A stretch of DNA of 64,000 nucleotides from positions 1-64,000 of the forward strand of contig JAAVHY010000032.1 in NCBI GenBank assembly GCA_014799485.1, read 5' to 3'. Of this stretch, positions 1-9,093 are shown piece after piece; position 1 is the stretch's first letter, and each line of letters begins with the position of its first letter. The translations under genes and the position numbers were made by a program. The notes beneath the pieces are model-generated. The model was not told the origin of the DNA, ran no database searches, and worked only from the letters and a program-made list of their open reading frames with translations. The DNA is from Clostridiales bacterium (GTDB lineage Bacteria > Bacillota_A > Clostridia > Oscillospirales > Oscillospiraceae).

Positions 1-1
1 C

Positions 2-403
2 TCCCGCATCCGGGACCCGTTCTATGTGAACCGGGTGTGGTTCTACCCCAAGCCGCTGGATGAAACCGTCATGGCGAAAGCCGCCGCCCAGTTCGTGGGC
101 ACCCACGACTTCGCCGCCGTGCGAAGCGTGGGCACCGAGACCCGCACCACCGTGCGCACCGTCCACTACTTTGATATCCGGCGGCACGGCGACATCATCG
201 ACTGCCGGGTGTGCGCCGACGGCTTCCTGTACAACATGGTGCGGGCCATGGTGGGCACCTGTATCTACGCCGCCGAGGGCAAGCTGGACCCGGCGGAGAT
301 TCCCGCCATCCTGGAGTCCCGCAACCGCACCCTGGCGGGGCCCACCGCGCCTCCTGACGGGTTATATATGACCAACCTGTGGTATCACGAAAACGTTCTC
401 TGA
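2..403 (+). CDS. truA: tRNA pseudouridine synthase A, C-terminal part
   Basis: This open frame enters from the left window edge, so the start is missing. It would isomerise uridines 38-40 in the tRNA anticodon arm in the cytoplasm. The visible 133 residues match the TruA C-terminal half: a VRTVHYFDIRR-like strand, then CADGFLYNMVRAMVGT, the conserved segment holding the Arg that positions the catalytic site. The frame ends with the family-typical LAGPTAPPDGLYMTNLWY. The catalytic Asp lies upstream of the window. The next gene starts 13 bases after the stop, so the two are probably co-transcribed. Confidence 0.93.
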   Translation, partial: SRIRDPFYVNRVWFYPKPLDETVMAKAAAQFVGTHDFAAVRSVGTETRTTVRTVHYFDIRRHGDIIDCRVCADGFLYNMVRAMVGTCIYAAEGKLDPAEIPAILESRNRTLAGPTAPPDGLYMTNLWYHENVL

Positions 404-416
404 CAACGGAGCATTT

Positions 417-1649
417 ATGGACGAACACACACCCAAAAAACCGAAGATCCTGCCCTCCGGCCCGGAACCGAAAAAGCCCCCTGCCCAGAAGCCCCCGGAG
501 AGGCCCAAGCGGAAGCTGCCCCGCTTCCTGGTCCATGTGCTGGCCACCCTCATCGTGCTGGCGGTGGCCCTGTCCCTGGTGGCGGTGGTGGCCTTCCGGG
601 ACAGCCTGAACCTGGACAGCGTGAAGCGCTGGTTCACCTACCGCTCCCTGATCCGCAGTGACAACGGCCGGGCGGAGTCCTTCACCTACGACGGCGACCT
701 CACCGACACCTTCGCCGTGCTGGACGGGGACCTGCTGGTGTGCTCCCGCAACGCCATCTCCCTCTACTCCGGCAGCGGCACCCAGTACATCAACCAGTCG
801 GTGGGCATGGAAAACCCGGTGGTGAACACCAACGGCTCCCTCGCCGTGGTGTACGACGCGGGCGGCTCCTCCCTGTACATATTGGGCCAGCGCACGCTGG
901 TCTGGTCCGTCCAGGATCTGGAGTCCATCCTGTCCGCCCGGCTGAACAGGAACGGCCAGCTCACCGTGGTCACCCAGGCCAGCGGCTACCGGGGGATGGT
1001 GACGGTGTATGACGCCGCCTACTCCCCCATCATGCACATCGACCTGTCCTCCGCCTTCGTCATGGACGCCGCGCTGTCCGACGACGGCCACACCCTGGCA
1101 ATCCTCACCGTGGGCCAGACCGACGGCGCGTTTTCCACCAACCTCGAGCTGTACGACATGGACTACGCCAGCGGCGAATACACCCCCGACTTCAGCTGCC
1201 AGCTGGGGGGCGGCGTGGTGCTGGAGGCCCGGCACACCGCCTCGGCGGTGTGGTCCCTGGGCGACCGGGGGCTCACCGTCACCGGCCATGACGGCCGCTC
1301 CTCCGGCGTAAGCTGGGCGGACAAGCACCTGCGGCGCTATACCCTGGACGGCGACGGCTTTGCCGCCGCCCTGCTGGGCAAGTACCGGGCGGGCAGCCAG
1401 GCGGAGCTGTGGGTGGTGGACGGCCAGGGCCAGCGCAACACTTTGCACCTCAACGAACAGGTGATGTCCATCTCCGCCGCCGGGCGCTACCTGGCGGTGC
1501 TCACCAGCGACCGGCTGGATATTTATACCGACAAGCTTGAGCTTTACGATACGCTGGAGGGCACCCAGGGTGCCCGGAACGTCCTGCTCATGCCCGACGG
1601 CTCCGCCATCCTCATTTCGGCGGACAGCGCCGGGTTCTATGTGCCCTGA
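417..1649 (+). CDS. DUF5711-family membrane-anchored protein
   Basis: The 410-residue product has a Pro/Lys-rich cytoplasmic N-terminus (about residues 1-38), one hydrophobic segment (about 39-60) and a large outer domain. That domain consists of repeated strand-rich units such as LLVCSRNAISLYSGSG, LYILGQRTLVWSV and LAVLTSDRLDIYTD, which suggests a beta-propeller. This layout fits the DUF5711 family of Clostridia, whose function is unknown. No catalytic residues are recognisable. It lies between truA and a CvpA-like gene, with 13 bases on each side, in an apparent operon. A scaffolding or envelope-sensing role is only inference. Confidence 0.72.
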   Translation: MDEHTPKKPKILPSGPEPKKPPAQKPPERPKRKLPRFLVHVLATLIVLAVALSLVAVVAFRDSLNLDSVKRWFTYRSLIRSDNGRAESFTYDGDLTDTFAVLDGDLLVCSRNAISLYSGSGTQYINQSVGMENPVVNTNGSLAVVYDAGGSSLYILGQRTLVWSVQDLESILSARLNRNGQLTVVTQASGYRGMVTVYDAAYSPIMHIDLSSAFVMDAALSDDGHTLAILTVGQTDGAFSTNLELYDMDYASGEYTPDFSCQLGGGVVLEARHTASAVWSLGDRGLTVTGHDGRSSGVSWADKHLRRYTLDGDGFAAALLGKYRAGSQAELWVVDGQGQRNTLHLNEQVMSISAAGRYLAVLTSDRLDIYTDKLELYDTLEGTQGARNVLLMPDGSAILISADSAGFYVP

Positions 1650-1662
1650 AAAGGAGGCGCCT

Positions 1663-2334
1663 ATGCCATATCTGTTTGACATTGCCATCATCGCCCTGCT
1701 GGCCCTGTTCGCCTGGCGGGGGGCCGCCAAGGGGCTGATGCTGTCCCTGTGCGGGCTGGCCGCCGTGTTCGTGGCCTTTTTCGCCGCCCAGTTCGTCTCC
1801 GAGCAGTTCTGCGCCCCGGTGGGCAGCATCCTGCGGCCTATTATCATCCAGACCGTCCGGGGGGCCGGCGCGGAGCCGGCGGCCGCCGATTCGGAGACCA
1901 GCTATACCGCGGACGAGCTGCTGGCCTCCATCCAGGAAAAAGGGCTGTATAAGGGCTTCCACGATTTTCTGGAGGAAGGCATCGCCAACGACACCGTAGG
2001 CCACAGCTCCCTGTCGCCCCTGGACTCCCTGGTCCGCTACCTGGCCCAGGGGGTGGCCAAAATGCTGCTGTTCGGCATCACCTTTATCGGCATCCTGCTG
2101 ATCTGGTTTTTGGTCAGCCACGCCCTGGACCTGGCCTTCAAGCTGCCCATCCTGGCCGAAGTGAACCTGGCGGGCGGCCTGCTCATCGGGCTGGTAAAGG
2201 GCGCCCTGATCGCCGTGGTGCTGGTATGGCTGGGCCAGGTGGCGGGCATCGTCCCCAGGCCGCCGGAGACCCCCGTGCTGTCCCTGTTTACCGTACAGCG
2301 GCTGTGGGAGCTGCTGCATTCCCTCCCCGCCTGA
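1663..2334 (+). CDS. CvpA-like integral membrane protein
   Basis: I place the start at the ATG at 1663 because AAGGAGG lies about 6 bases upstream; the open frame continues further 5' without a ribosome site. The 223-residue product has four hydrophobic stretches: about residues 5-25, 28-45, 125-148 and 160-190. The sequence DIAIIALLALFAWRGAAKGL near the N-terminus is typical of the CvpA/colicin V production family, in which a first helix is followed by a Gly-rich turn. A soluble loop of roughly 70 residues separates the two helix pairs. The biochemical role of these proteins is not settled. It is probably co-transcribed with the DUF5711 gene. Confidence 0.7.
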   Translation: MPYLFDIAIIALLALFAWRGAAKGLMLSLCGLAAVFVAFFAAQFVSEQFCAPVGSILRPIIIQTVRGAGAEPAAADSETSYTADELLASIQEKGLYKGFHDFLEEGIANDTVGHSSLSPLDSLVRYLAQGVAKMLLFGITFIGILLIWFLVSHALDLAFKLPILAEVNLAGGLLIGLVKGALIAVVLVWLGQVAGIVPRPPETPVLSLFTVQRLWELLHSLPA

Positions 2335-2476
2335 AGCTTTTCCCTGGGGGCGTGAAAATTACCACTCTAAAATTCATAACCTGTTCATATTTATCTGATA
2401 TGGTACTGCCAAACTGACCATAGGGTACGCGGCCCCTCGCGGCCCGCGTGAGGACTTCCCCGAAAGGAGCGACACC

Positions 2477-5044
2477 ATGCACCCTACCCTGTGCACCCGC
2501 TGTCACAAAAACGTGGCGGTGATCTTTATAACGAAAATCGAGGGCAGCGAGACCAAAAACGAGGGTCTCTGCCTCAAGTGCGCCCGGGAGCTTGGCATCA
2601 AGCCGGTGGACGACATGATGAAAAAAATGGGCATCTCCGATGAGGACCTGGAGTCCATCTCCACCGAGATGATGTCCGCCTTTGGCGGCGCGGAGGACGC
2701 CGACGGCCTTGCCGCCGCCTCCGACAGCCGGCCGGACGACGATGAGGACGACGAGGGCCGCACCGCCACCTTCCCCTTCCTGAGCAAGCTGTTCGGCGCC
2801 CAGGGCTCCGACACCCCCCAGCCGGAACGGGACCCCATGCAGCGGGGCGGCGCCGCCAAGGAGGATAAGGCCGCGCCGGCCAAGTCCGACCGGGGCCAGA
2901 GCCAGAAGCGGAAATTTTTGGAGAACTACTGCATCTCCCTCACCCGCAAAGCCCATGAGGGCAAGCTGGACCGCATCGTGGGCCGGGCCAATGAGATCGA
3001 GCGCACCATCCAGATCCTGAACCGGCGGCAGAAAAACAACCCCTGCCTCATCGGCGACCCCGGCGTGGGCAAGACCGCCATCGCCGAAGGGCTGGCCCAG
3101 CGCATCTACGACCGGGACGTGCCCTACAAGCTGCTGGACAAGGAGGTCTATCTGCTGGACCTCACCGCCCTGGTGGCGGGCACCCAGTTCCGCGGCCAGT
3201 TTGAGAGCCGCATGAAGGGCCTCATCGACGAGGTGAAGAAGCTGGGCAACATCATCCTGGTCATCGACGAGGTTCACTCCATCGTGGGCGCGGGGGACGC
3301 GGAGGGCTCCATGAACGCCGCCAACATCCTCAAGCCCGCCCTGAGCCGGGGGGAGATCCAGGTCATCGGCGCCACCACCCTCACCGAGTACCGCAAATAC
3401 ATCGAGAAGGACTCCGCCCTGGAGCGCCGCTTCCAGCCCGTCATCGTGGAGGAACCCTCCATCGAGGACTCCGTGGAGATCCTGAAGGGCATCGCGCCCT
3501 ATTACGAGGCCTTCCACCACGTCACCATCAGCCCGGATATCTGCCGGCAGGCCGTGGTCATGAGCGAACGGTACATCACCGACCGCTACCTCCCCGACAA
3601 GGCCATTGACCTGATCGACGAGGCCTCCTCCGACGTCAACCTCCACAACAAGGAGCTGGCCCGCCTTGCCGAGATCAACAAGGAGCTGGCGGACTACTCC
3701 AAAGAAATGGAAGTGGTGCTGGCCTCCACCGGCGCCCAGAACGACCCCCGCCTCCAGGAGCTGCAAAAGCAGGAGCAGCGCCTCCAGCGCCACCGGGACA
3801 CCCTGGAAATGGCGGTGAGCCGGGACGACGCCGAGGCCCCCAACCGGAACGACCCCGCCTTCCAGGAGCGGCAGGACGGCCGCCGCAGGCAGATCGCCGA
3901 CCTCCAGCAGCAGCTGTCCGCCGTCACCGCCGAGAAGCAGGCGGTGCAGTCCGCCGCCAATGACCGGGCCTACCAGCGGCTGGCCGAGCTGAAGAGCCGC
4001 CAGGCCCAGCTCACCGGGGAGCGGGACGCCATCGCCGCCAAGGGGGACCCCCCGCTGACCGCCGCCCATCTGGCAAGGGTCATCGAGCTGTGGACCAAGA
4101 TCCCCGCCACCCAGATCCAGGAGCAGGAGTTCGAGCGGCTGGCCAAGCTGGACGAACGGCTGAAGGCCCACATCGTGGGCCAGGACGACGCGGTGGACGC
4201 GGTGTCCAACGCCATCCGCCGGGGCCGGGTGGGCATATCCGCCAAGCATAAACCGGTATCCTTCATCTTCGTGGGCTCCACCGGCGTGGGCAAGACGGAG
4301 CTGGTCAAGCGCCTCGCCGCCGACCTGTTCTCCTCCCCCGAGTCCCTCATCCGCCTGGACATGAGCGAGTTCATGGAAAAGCATTCCGTGTCCCGCATCA
4401 TCGGCTCCCCCCCGGGGTACGTGGGCTACGACGACGCGGGTCAGCTCACCGAGAAGATCCGCCGCAAGCCATACACCGTGGTCCTCTTCGACGAGATCGA
4501 GAAAGCCCACCCCGACGTGCTCAACGTACTGCTCCAGATCCTGGACGACGGCCATATCTCCGACGCCCACGGCAAGGTGGTCAACTTTGAGAATACCGTC
4601 ATCGTCATGACCTCCAACGCGGGCAGCGACATCAAGGGCGGCTCCCTGGGCTTCGACCGCTCCCCCAACCAACTGGGCAAGGAAAAGGCCATGAAGGGGC
4701 TGGAGGCCTTCCTGCGGCCCGAGTTCATCAACCGGGTGGACGAGATCGTCTACTTCAACCAGCTCACCGAGGACAACTTCAAGGCCATCGCCCGCATCAT
4801 GCTGTCCGAGCTGGACGCGGTGATGAAGGAAAAGAACATCGCCTTCTCCTATGACGACTCGGTGCTGGACTACCTGGTGAAGAAGTCCTACTCCGCGGCA
4901 TACGGCGCCCGGAACCTGCGCCGCCAGATCCAGAAGGACCTGGAGGACCCCATCGCCGCCAAGCTTATCCAGCGGTACGCCGATCCCATCACCGTGGTCA
5001 GCCTGTCCGCCGACGGGGAAAGCCTGAATATTACCACCGATTGA
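2477..5044 (+). CDS. clpE: ClpE-type AAA+ unfoldase with N-terminal zinc finger
   Basis: This 855-residue HSP100 ATPase would unfold proteins for ClpP. The N-terminus lacks Clp_N repeats and instead carries a CxxC...CLKC zinc finger (Cys at about residues 6, 9, 32 and 35), the hallmark of ClpE. Two AAA modules follow. The first has Walker A GDPGVGKT at 193-200 and Walker [10 protein letters not shown]. The second has GSTGVGKT at 600-607 and [11 protein letters not shown]. Between them is a long charged coiled coil (about 395-530), longer than the ClpC middle domain. LGF at 724-726 is the expected ClpP-docking tripeptide. Start: ATG after GAAAGGAG. No mcsA, mcsB or ctsR lies beside it. A ClpC-like name is the alternative. 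Confidence 0.88.
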   Translation: MHPTLCTRCHKNVAVIFITKIEGSETKNEGLCLKCARELGIKPVDDMMKKMGISDEDLESISTEMMSAFGGAEDADGLAAASDSRPDDDEDDEGRTATFPFLSKLFGAQGSDTPQPERDPMQRGGAAKEDKAAPAKSDRGQSQKRKFLENYCISLTRKAHEGKLDRIVGRANEIERTIQILNRRQKNNPCLIGDPGVGKTAIAEGLAQRIYDRDVPYKLLDKEVYLLDLTALVAGTQFRGQFESRMKGLIDEVKKLGNIILVIDEVHSIVGAGDAEGSMNAANILKPALSRGEIQVIGATTLTEYRKYIEKDSALERRFQPVIVEEPSIEDSVEILKGIAPYYEAFHHVTISPDICRQAVVMSERYITDRYLPDKAIDLIDEASSDVNLHNKELARLAEINKELADYSKEMEVVLASTGAQNDPRLQELQKQEQRLQRHRDTLEMAVSRDDAEAPNRNDPAFQERQDGRRRQIADLQQQLSAVTAEKQAVQSAANDRAYQRLAELKSRQAQLTGERDAIAAKGDPPLTAAHLARVIELWTKIPATQIQEQEFERLAKLDERLKAHIVGQDDAVDAVSNAIRRGRVGISAKHKPVSFIFVGSTGVGKTELVKRLAADLFSSPESLIRLDMSEFMEKHSVSRIIGSPPGYVGYDDAGQLTEKIRRKPYTVVLFDEIEKAHPDVLNVLLQILDDGHISDAHGKVVNFENTVIVMTSNAGSDIKGGSLGFDRSPNQLGKEKAMKGLEAFLRPEFINRVDEIVYFNQLTEDNFKAIARIMLSELDAVMKEKNIAFSYDDSVLDYLVKKSYSAAYGARNLRRQIQKDLEDPIAAKLIQRYADPITVVSLSADGESLNITTD

Positions 5045-5049
5045 CAGCC

Positions 5050-5076
5050 AGGGCGGCGGGGATTCCCCGCCGCCCT
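5050..5076 (+). terminator. GC-rich stem-loop after clpE
   Basis: A perfect 12-bp stem (AGGGCGGCGGGG paired with its complement, loop ATT) begins six bases after the clpE stop. There is no immediate T run, so it may act as an mRNA 3' stabiliser rather than a strong intrinsic terminator. Confidence 0.5.
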
Positions 5077-5138
5077 GCCGCGTGCTGTTACCGTTTTGAC
5101 ATCGCTTTGACACCGCTTTTTAAGCAACTTTAAGACTT

Positions 5139-5168
5139 TTGATGTTGTATGCCCCAAAGGATTATGCT
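5139..5168 (+). promoter_or_regulatory. Possible sigma-A promoter for the transglutaminase-like gene
   Basis: TTGATG at 5139-5144 is followed after 18 bases by TATGCT at 5163-5168. This sits about 45 bases upstream of the ATG at 5213, in an AT-rich stretch between two genes. The match is moderate. Confidence 0.35.
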
Positions 5169-5212
5169 ATCGTATCCTTGTTATCTTTTGATGGAATGGA
5201 GGCACCCAAACC

Positions 5213-6478
5213 ATGGGCACTGATATCAACGAAACCAATGAGGCCAAACAGTCCAAAAAGGGGGGCAAGGCCGCCGTCATCGCCGCCGCCGTCCTTTTGG
5301 CCTGCTGCCTCATTGCCAGCCTGGGCCTGAACGTCTACCAGGCATACGCCCAGCAGCAGTACGCCGGCAAGGTGGGCGAGTTTATTGACGAACAGCGGGA
5401 CCGCTGGGCCGAAGAGGAAAAACAGGAGAACGAGTACATCGAAGACGGTTTCAAGGTAAGCGGCGAGTACGAGATCCGCTCCACCACCCACATCTCCGAC
5501 GCCTACAAGAGCGGGGACGACAGCCAGCTCAGCGCGGAGGACAAAGAGACCCTGGAGATGGCGGAAGCGGTGCTGGACGAGATCATCGAGGACGGCATGA
5601 ACGACTACGAGAAAGAGTTCGCCGTCTACAAATGGCTGGTGGACAACATCGGCCACGGCTCCAGCGGCGTCATCAGCCGCCCGGGCATGAACCGCTCCGC
5701 CTTCACTCCCCACGATGTGCTCACCAGGAAAAGCGCGGTGTGCGTGGGCTATGCCACCACCTTCCGCCTGTTCATGAATATGCTGGGGATGGACGTTCAC
5801 ATCGTGCATAACGAGTACCACTCCTGGGATCTGGTGAAGCTGGACGGCGACTGGTATCACGTGGATGTGTACAGCGACGCCCACGGCACCCTGTACGGCA
5901 ACTTCAACATGACCGACGACCTCTGCCGGAGCGGCCACAACTGGGACGAGTCCGCCCTGCCCGAAGCCAACAGCGTGAAATACTCCCCCGCCGTCCAGAA
6001 CGGCGTTGAGGTGGACGATATCTACGCCGTCCCCGCCCTGGTGAAGACCTCCCTGGACGAGACGGAAGGCGGCATCTCGGCGTTCTACAAGTTCAAGACG
6101 GCCCTCTCCGACGAGGATATGCTGGCCGCGGATTTCCTGGTCCAGACGCTGCGCACGGCCATCGACTTCATGCCGGACGCCGACTGTTATATGCGCGCGT
6201 CCTGGTTCCCCGGCGAGGGCGCCGACTACATCCTGGGCATCTTTATCGAGCGCTACGGCGACTCCGAGGAGCCGGGCAGCTTCGATCCCGCCTCCGCGGC
6301 GGGCAGGCAGATCATCCAGGCCATCGCGGAGGCCTTTGAGCTGGACCCCGAGATGCTGGGCCTGACCGACGACCCGGGGATCGAGGATGTCCCCGTTGAG
6401 GTGGAGGTCATCGGCGGCGCTGACGGCCCCGTCCAGGTGATCACCACAGAAACCGGCGCCAGCGTCATCGTTGACTGA
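5213..6478 (+). CDS. Membrane-anchored transglutaminase-like protein
   Basis: The 421-residue product has a short cytoplasmic tail, a hydrophobic anchor at about residues 18-45 and an outer domain. The middle carries a transglutaminase-like (cysteine protease fold) core: SAVCVGYATTF with Cys177, NEYHSWDLV with His203 and WYHVDVYSD with Asp218, in the order and spacing of the Cys-His-Asp triad. Bacterial relatives may cleave or cross-link peptides at the cell surface; the substrate cannot be read here. The acidic C-terminal 170 residues match no domain I know. The ATG at 5213 has AATGGAGG upstream. The downstream DUF4358 lipoprotein gene is 22 bases away, so both probably share a transcript and a location. 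Confidence 0.82.
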   Translation: MGTDINETNEAKQSKKGGKAAVIAAAVLLACCLIASLGLNVYQAYAQQQYAGKVGEFIDEQRDRWAEEEKQENEYIEDGFKVSGEYEIRSTTHISDAYKSGDDSQLSAEDKETLEMAEAVLDEIIEDGMNDYEKEFAVYKWLVDNIGHGSSGVISRPGMNRSAFTPHDVLTRKSAVCVGYATTFRLFMNMLGMDVHIVHNEYHSWDLVKLDGDWYHVDVYSDAHGTLYGNFNMTDDLCRSGHNWDESALPEANSVKYSPAVQNGVEVDDIYAVPALVKTSLDETEGGISAFYKFKTALSDEDMLAADFLVQTLRTAIDFMPDADCYMRASWFPGEGADYILGIFIERYGDSEEPGSFDPASAAGRQIIQAIAEAFELDPEMLGLTDDPGIEDVPVEVEVIGGADGPVQVITTETGASVIVD

Positions 6479-6500
6479 GCCGGTACTGGGAGGCAGCGCA

Positions 6501-7013
6501 ATGAAATACATGAAAAGAGCAGTCTGCTTTATGCTGGCGGCGCTGGCCCTGGCGGCCTGCATCGGCTGCACCGGCTCCTCGGAGCCCGACGGGCCGGACC
6601 TGGACCCGGAGGCCATGGTCCAGGCCATGATGGAGGTGGACACCACCCTGCCCGAGATGGTGAGCCGCTCCAGCAAGGACGGGGACGCCGAGGACAATTT
6701 CTTCTACCTGTCCGACATGGACTACAAAAAGGTGGACGCCTATTTCTACGCTTACGCCGACGCCGGCACGGCGGAGGAGCTGGCGGTGGTCAAGCTGAAG
6801 GACAGCGCCGACGCCGCCGCCCTGATGGACTCCCTCCATGACCACCTGAAGGCGCGGCAGGGCACCTTTGAGGAGTATGACCCGGAGCAGGTCCCCCTCA
6901 CCGAGAGCGCGGTGGTCACCCGGGAGGGCCGGTATGTGGTCCTCATCGTCAGCAAAAAGAACGGGCTGGCGCAAAACACCTTCCGGGACTTCTTCAAGGA
7001 CAGCGAAGGCTGA
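6501..7013 (+). CDS. DUF4358 lipoprotein
   Basis: I start it at the ATG at 6501, which has GGGAGG 7 bases upstream; an earlier in-frame start overlaps the previous gene. The 170-residue product begins with a lipoprotein signal whose lipobox is LAAC (lipidated Cys at residue 20). The rest matches the DUF4358 pattern of Firmicutes: an acidic first half with YLSDMDYKKVDAYFYAYADAG, then a helical region, and a final strand-helix RYVVLIVSKKNGLAQNTF. The function of this family is unknown. It is expected on the outer face of the membrane, next to the co-transcribed transglutaminase-like protein. Confidence 0.75.
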   Translation: MKYMKRAVCFMLAALALAACIGCTGSSEPDGPDLDPEAMVQAMMEVDTTLPEMVSRSSKDGDAEDNFFYLSDMDYKKVDAYFYAYADAGTAEELAVVKLKDSADAAALMDSLHDHLKARQGTFEEYDPEQVPLTESAVVTREGRYVVLIVSKKNGLAQNTFRDFFKDSEG

Positions 7014-7032
7014 GACGGCCCAGGCAGGACAT

Positions 7033-7067
7033 AAAAAAGCACGATGACTGGGTCATCGTGCTTTTTT
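7033..7067. terminator. Bidirectional intrinsic terminator
   Basis: An 11-bp perfect stem (AGCACGATGAC, loop TGG) is flanked by A6 on the left and T6 on the right. It can therefore end transcription from both the lipoprotein gene and the convergent deacetylase operon. Confidence 0.9.
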
Positions 7068-7085
7068 CTCCATTTTCCGCCGCCT

Positions 7086-8369
7086 TCAGCCCTGATACGC
7101 GGCGTACACATCCCGCCGTGTGAAACTTTTCACCGGCCCAAACAGGCCCTCCGGCAGAGCGGTCACCGGGCCGTCCGGCTTGGCGTCCTTGGCGATCAGC
7201 CCCTGCTCCGCGCACCACTCCAGCGCGCCGCAGTAGGCGTCCTCATGTTTCCCGCTCTCGCGGATCCTGGCCCAGCGGCGGCCCATGGCCTCCTCCTTGG
7301 GGCACAGCAGCATGGCCAGCTCCCCCCAGGTCATGGGGGCGTCCAGCCGCAGGCGGTTGTCCGAATAGGCCACCGCCCGGCTCCTTTGCAGGCGGCACAG
7401 CTTTTCAAACAGCGGGTCGTCCCGGCCCAGGTCGGCAAAGGGGCTCTCCCGGATCAGCTGCTCCACCGTCACCACCTGATAGCCGTACTCCTTCAGCAGC
7501 TCCAGCTGGCGGCGCAGCCCGAAGGCCACCGGGGTGCGTTTGGCCATATTATAGCCGTCCTTCTGGAAAATAATCTGGCCGCGGAAGAAATCCGGGTCCT
7601 TTTCCAGCGCCTTCCTCATGGGCTCTACCATGGCGTTCACCTCCGCCTCCAGCGCCGCGTCCGGGTCGGACAGCGTGGAGGGCAGCCAGCCGGCCCCGTC
7701 GAAGGAGGCGGCCATATACTGGTAGCCCAGCTTGTCGTAGGCGTCGTAGCTGGTGAAGCCGTCCTGCATTTTATCCACATAGTGGGGCGGACGGGCCATG
7801 GTGATCTTGTAGCCGTATTTTTCCTCCATCAGCGCGTCCAGCCGCCGCAGGTCGTCCACCGCCCGGTCCACGCTGCCCAGGTACTCCCTGGCTCCGTAAA
7901 CAAAGGGCTTCTTGCCGAAAATGACATGGCGGTAGCCGTGGTTGGTGATCTGGTGCCCCTCGTCCAGCATCCGGCGGATGAGGCGGTCGTTATGGACCGC
8001 GCCGCCCTTGTCATCGTGGCCCAGGTCCGGGTAGTGGTCGAACTTGATCCCGCCCCAGGCGGCGCTGCCCACCTTGCCCGCCTTGTCCGGGTAGTTCTCA
8101 CTGGTGTCGCCGATGACGTCGAAGGTCCCCTTGGCCCCGAATTCCGCCATGGTGTCCAGAATCACGTCGGTGAGGGGGCGCCCCCCGAACCTGTCCGGGG
8201 ACACGGGCATATTCATGGGCCCGTCGTCAAAGGTCATGGCGCAGACGCGCTTGTCCGTCTTGATCTGTTCCAGCCGGCGGGTGTAGCTCAGATGGTGCTT
8301 CTCCGCCGGGGTGATGAACTTCTTGACGATCTTCTTTCCCTTTTGGCCCAGCTTTACCAGCATCGACAT
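7086..8369 (-). CDS. Polysaccharide deacetylase (NodB domain) family protein
   Basis: The 427-residue product carries the metal-dependent carbohydrate esterase 4 signature. TFDDGP at about residues 46-51 supplies the catalytic base and metal Asp, NHGYRH at 143-148 supplies the two metal His, and ARPPHY supplies the conserved Arg/Pro motif. Such enzymes remove N-acetyl groups from peptidoglycan or other glycans. No signal peptide is visible, so it is either cytoplasmic or exported another way. The C-terminal 130 residues are an extra domain unknown to me. I prefer the ATG at 8369 because AAGGGA lies 9 bases upstream; a TTG at 8378 overlaps the stop of the PHP gene and is the alternative. It is the last gene of a three-gene operon. 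Confidence 0.83.
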   Translation of the reverse strand: MSMLVKLGQKGKKIVKKFITPAEKHHLSYTRRLEQIKTDKRVCAMTFDDGPMNMPVSPDRFGGRPLTDVILDTMAEFGAKGTFDVIGDTSENYPDKAGKVGSAAWGGIKFDHYPDLGHDDKGGAVHNDRLIRRMLDEGHQITNHGYRHVIFGKKPFVYGAREYLGSVDRAVDDLRRLDALMEEKYGYKITMARPPHYVDKMQDGFTSYDAYDKLGYQYMAASFDGAGWLPSTLSDPDAALEAEVNAMVEPMRKALEKDPDFFRGQIIFQKDGYNMAKRTPVAFGLRRQLELLKEYGYQVVTVEQLIRESPFADLGRDDPLFEKLCRLQRSRAVAYSDNRLRLDAPMTWGELAMLLCPKEEAMGRRWARIRESGKHEDAYCGALEWCAEQGLIAKDAKPDGPVTALPEGLFGPVKSFTRRDVYAAYQG

Positions 8370-8374
8370 ACGCT

Positions 8375-9091
8375 TCAATCCCTTCTAAACATATCCTGTA
8401 AGAGACACTTGGCGGCAAACGCCGCCCACTGTACATAATCCAATGGCCCCGCCCCGGTTTTCCTCCGCCGGGTCAGCTGGCTCTGGGCAACCTGCCGCGC
8501 CCGCCCCCGCCGGCCCTCGATGGCCGCGTTTCCCGCCAGCAGCGCGGCCTTCACCGCCTCCAAGGTCCGCGCCTCCGCCTGGACGGTCACCGCGGCATTG
8601 CCGATCTCCCGGGGCACGTGGGCGTCGCTGCCGCCGAAGGACAGCAGGCCGTGGGCGGCGGCGAACCGGGCGGCCAGGGCGTTGGCCTCCCGGATGTTCC
8701 GGTCCGCCCGGCTGTTCCACACCTCCACCCCGTCCAGACAGGGCACGGCGGGGAGCAGTCGGGTATCGTCCCGGTTGTGCTCAAAGGGGTGGGCCAGCAC
8801 CGTCAGCCCCCCCTGGGCGTGTATGCGCTCCGCGGCCTCATAAAAATCCGCCGTCTCCACCGGGCCGGTGACGAACAGCCCCAGCACATGGCCGAACTGG
8901 GTGGCCAGCTCCACCCCGGGGATGAGCAGGAAGTCCGGGTATTCCGGCGCGTCCGCCAGGGCTATGCCGTGGTCGCACACGGCCGCGCCGTCCAGCCCCT
9001 TGGCCCTGGCCAAAGACACGATCTCGTCCAGCGTCATCACCCCGTCGAAGGAGCGTTCCGAGTGGACGTGCAGGTCAAGCTTCAGCTCCAT
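8375..9091 (-). CDS. PHP-domain phosphoesterase
   Basis: The 238-residue protein begins DLHVHSE, the first metal motif of the PHP (polymerase and histidinol phosphatase) fold. It continues with AAVCDHG, a mid-protein LAHPFEHN and a late GGSDAHVP, giving all expected His/Asp metal ligands. Relatives hydrolyse phosphomonoesters or nucleotide 3' phosphates; the substrate is unknown. The start is the ATG at 9091, only two bases after the stop of the ATP-grasp gene, and its own stop overlaps the next gene region, indicating translational coupling. The family call is firm, the specificity is not. Confidence 0.85.
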   Translation of the reverse strand: MELKLDLHVHSERSFDGVMTLDEIVSLARAKGLDGAAVCDHGIALADAPEYPDFLLIPGVELATQFGHVLGLFVTGPVETADFYEAAERIHAQGGLTVLAHPFEHNRDDTRLLPAVPCLDGVEVWNSRADRNIREANALAARFAAAHGLLSFGGSDAHVPREIGNAAVTVQAEARTLEAVKAALLAGNAAIEGRRGRARQVAQSQLTRRRKTGAGPLDYVQWAAFAAKCLLQDMFRRD

Positions 9092-9093
9092 AG

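Noticed and set aside
2395..2430. A possible CtsR heat-shock operator before the Clp gene
   Set aside because: Only one GGTCA-like half site is visible on the minus strand; the required tandem heptads are missing.
2288..5113. A 941-codon open frame antisense to the Clp gene, and similar long antisense frames opposite most large genes (for example 50471-53149 and 5162-6697)
   Set aside because: They are a by-product of high GC at third positions. They lack ribosome sites, run across real gene borders and encode low-complexity His/Gly/Val-rich sequence with no family match.
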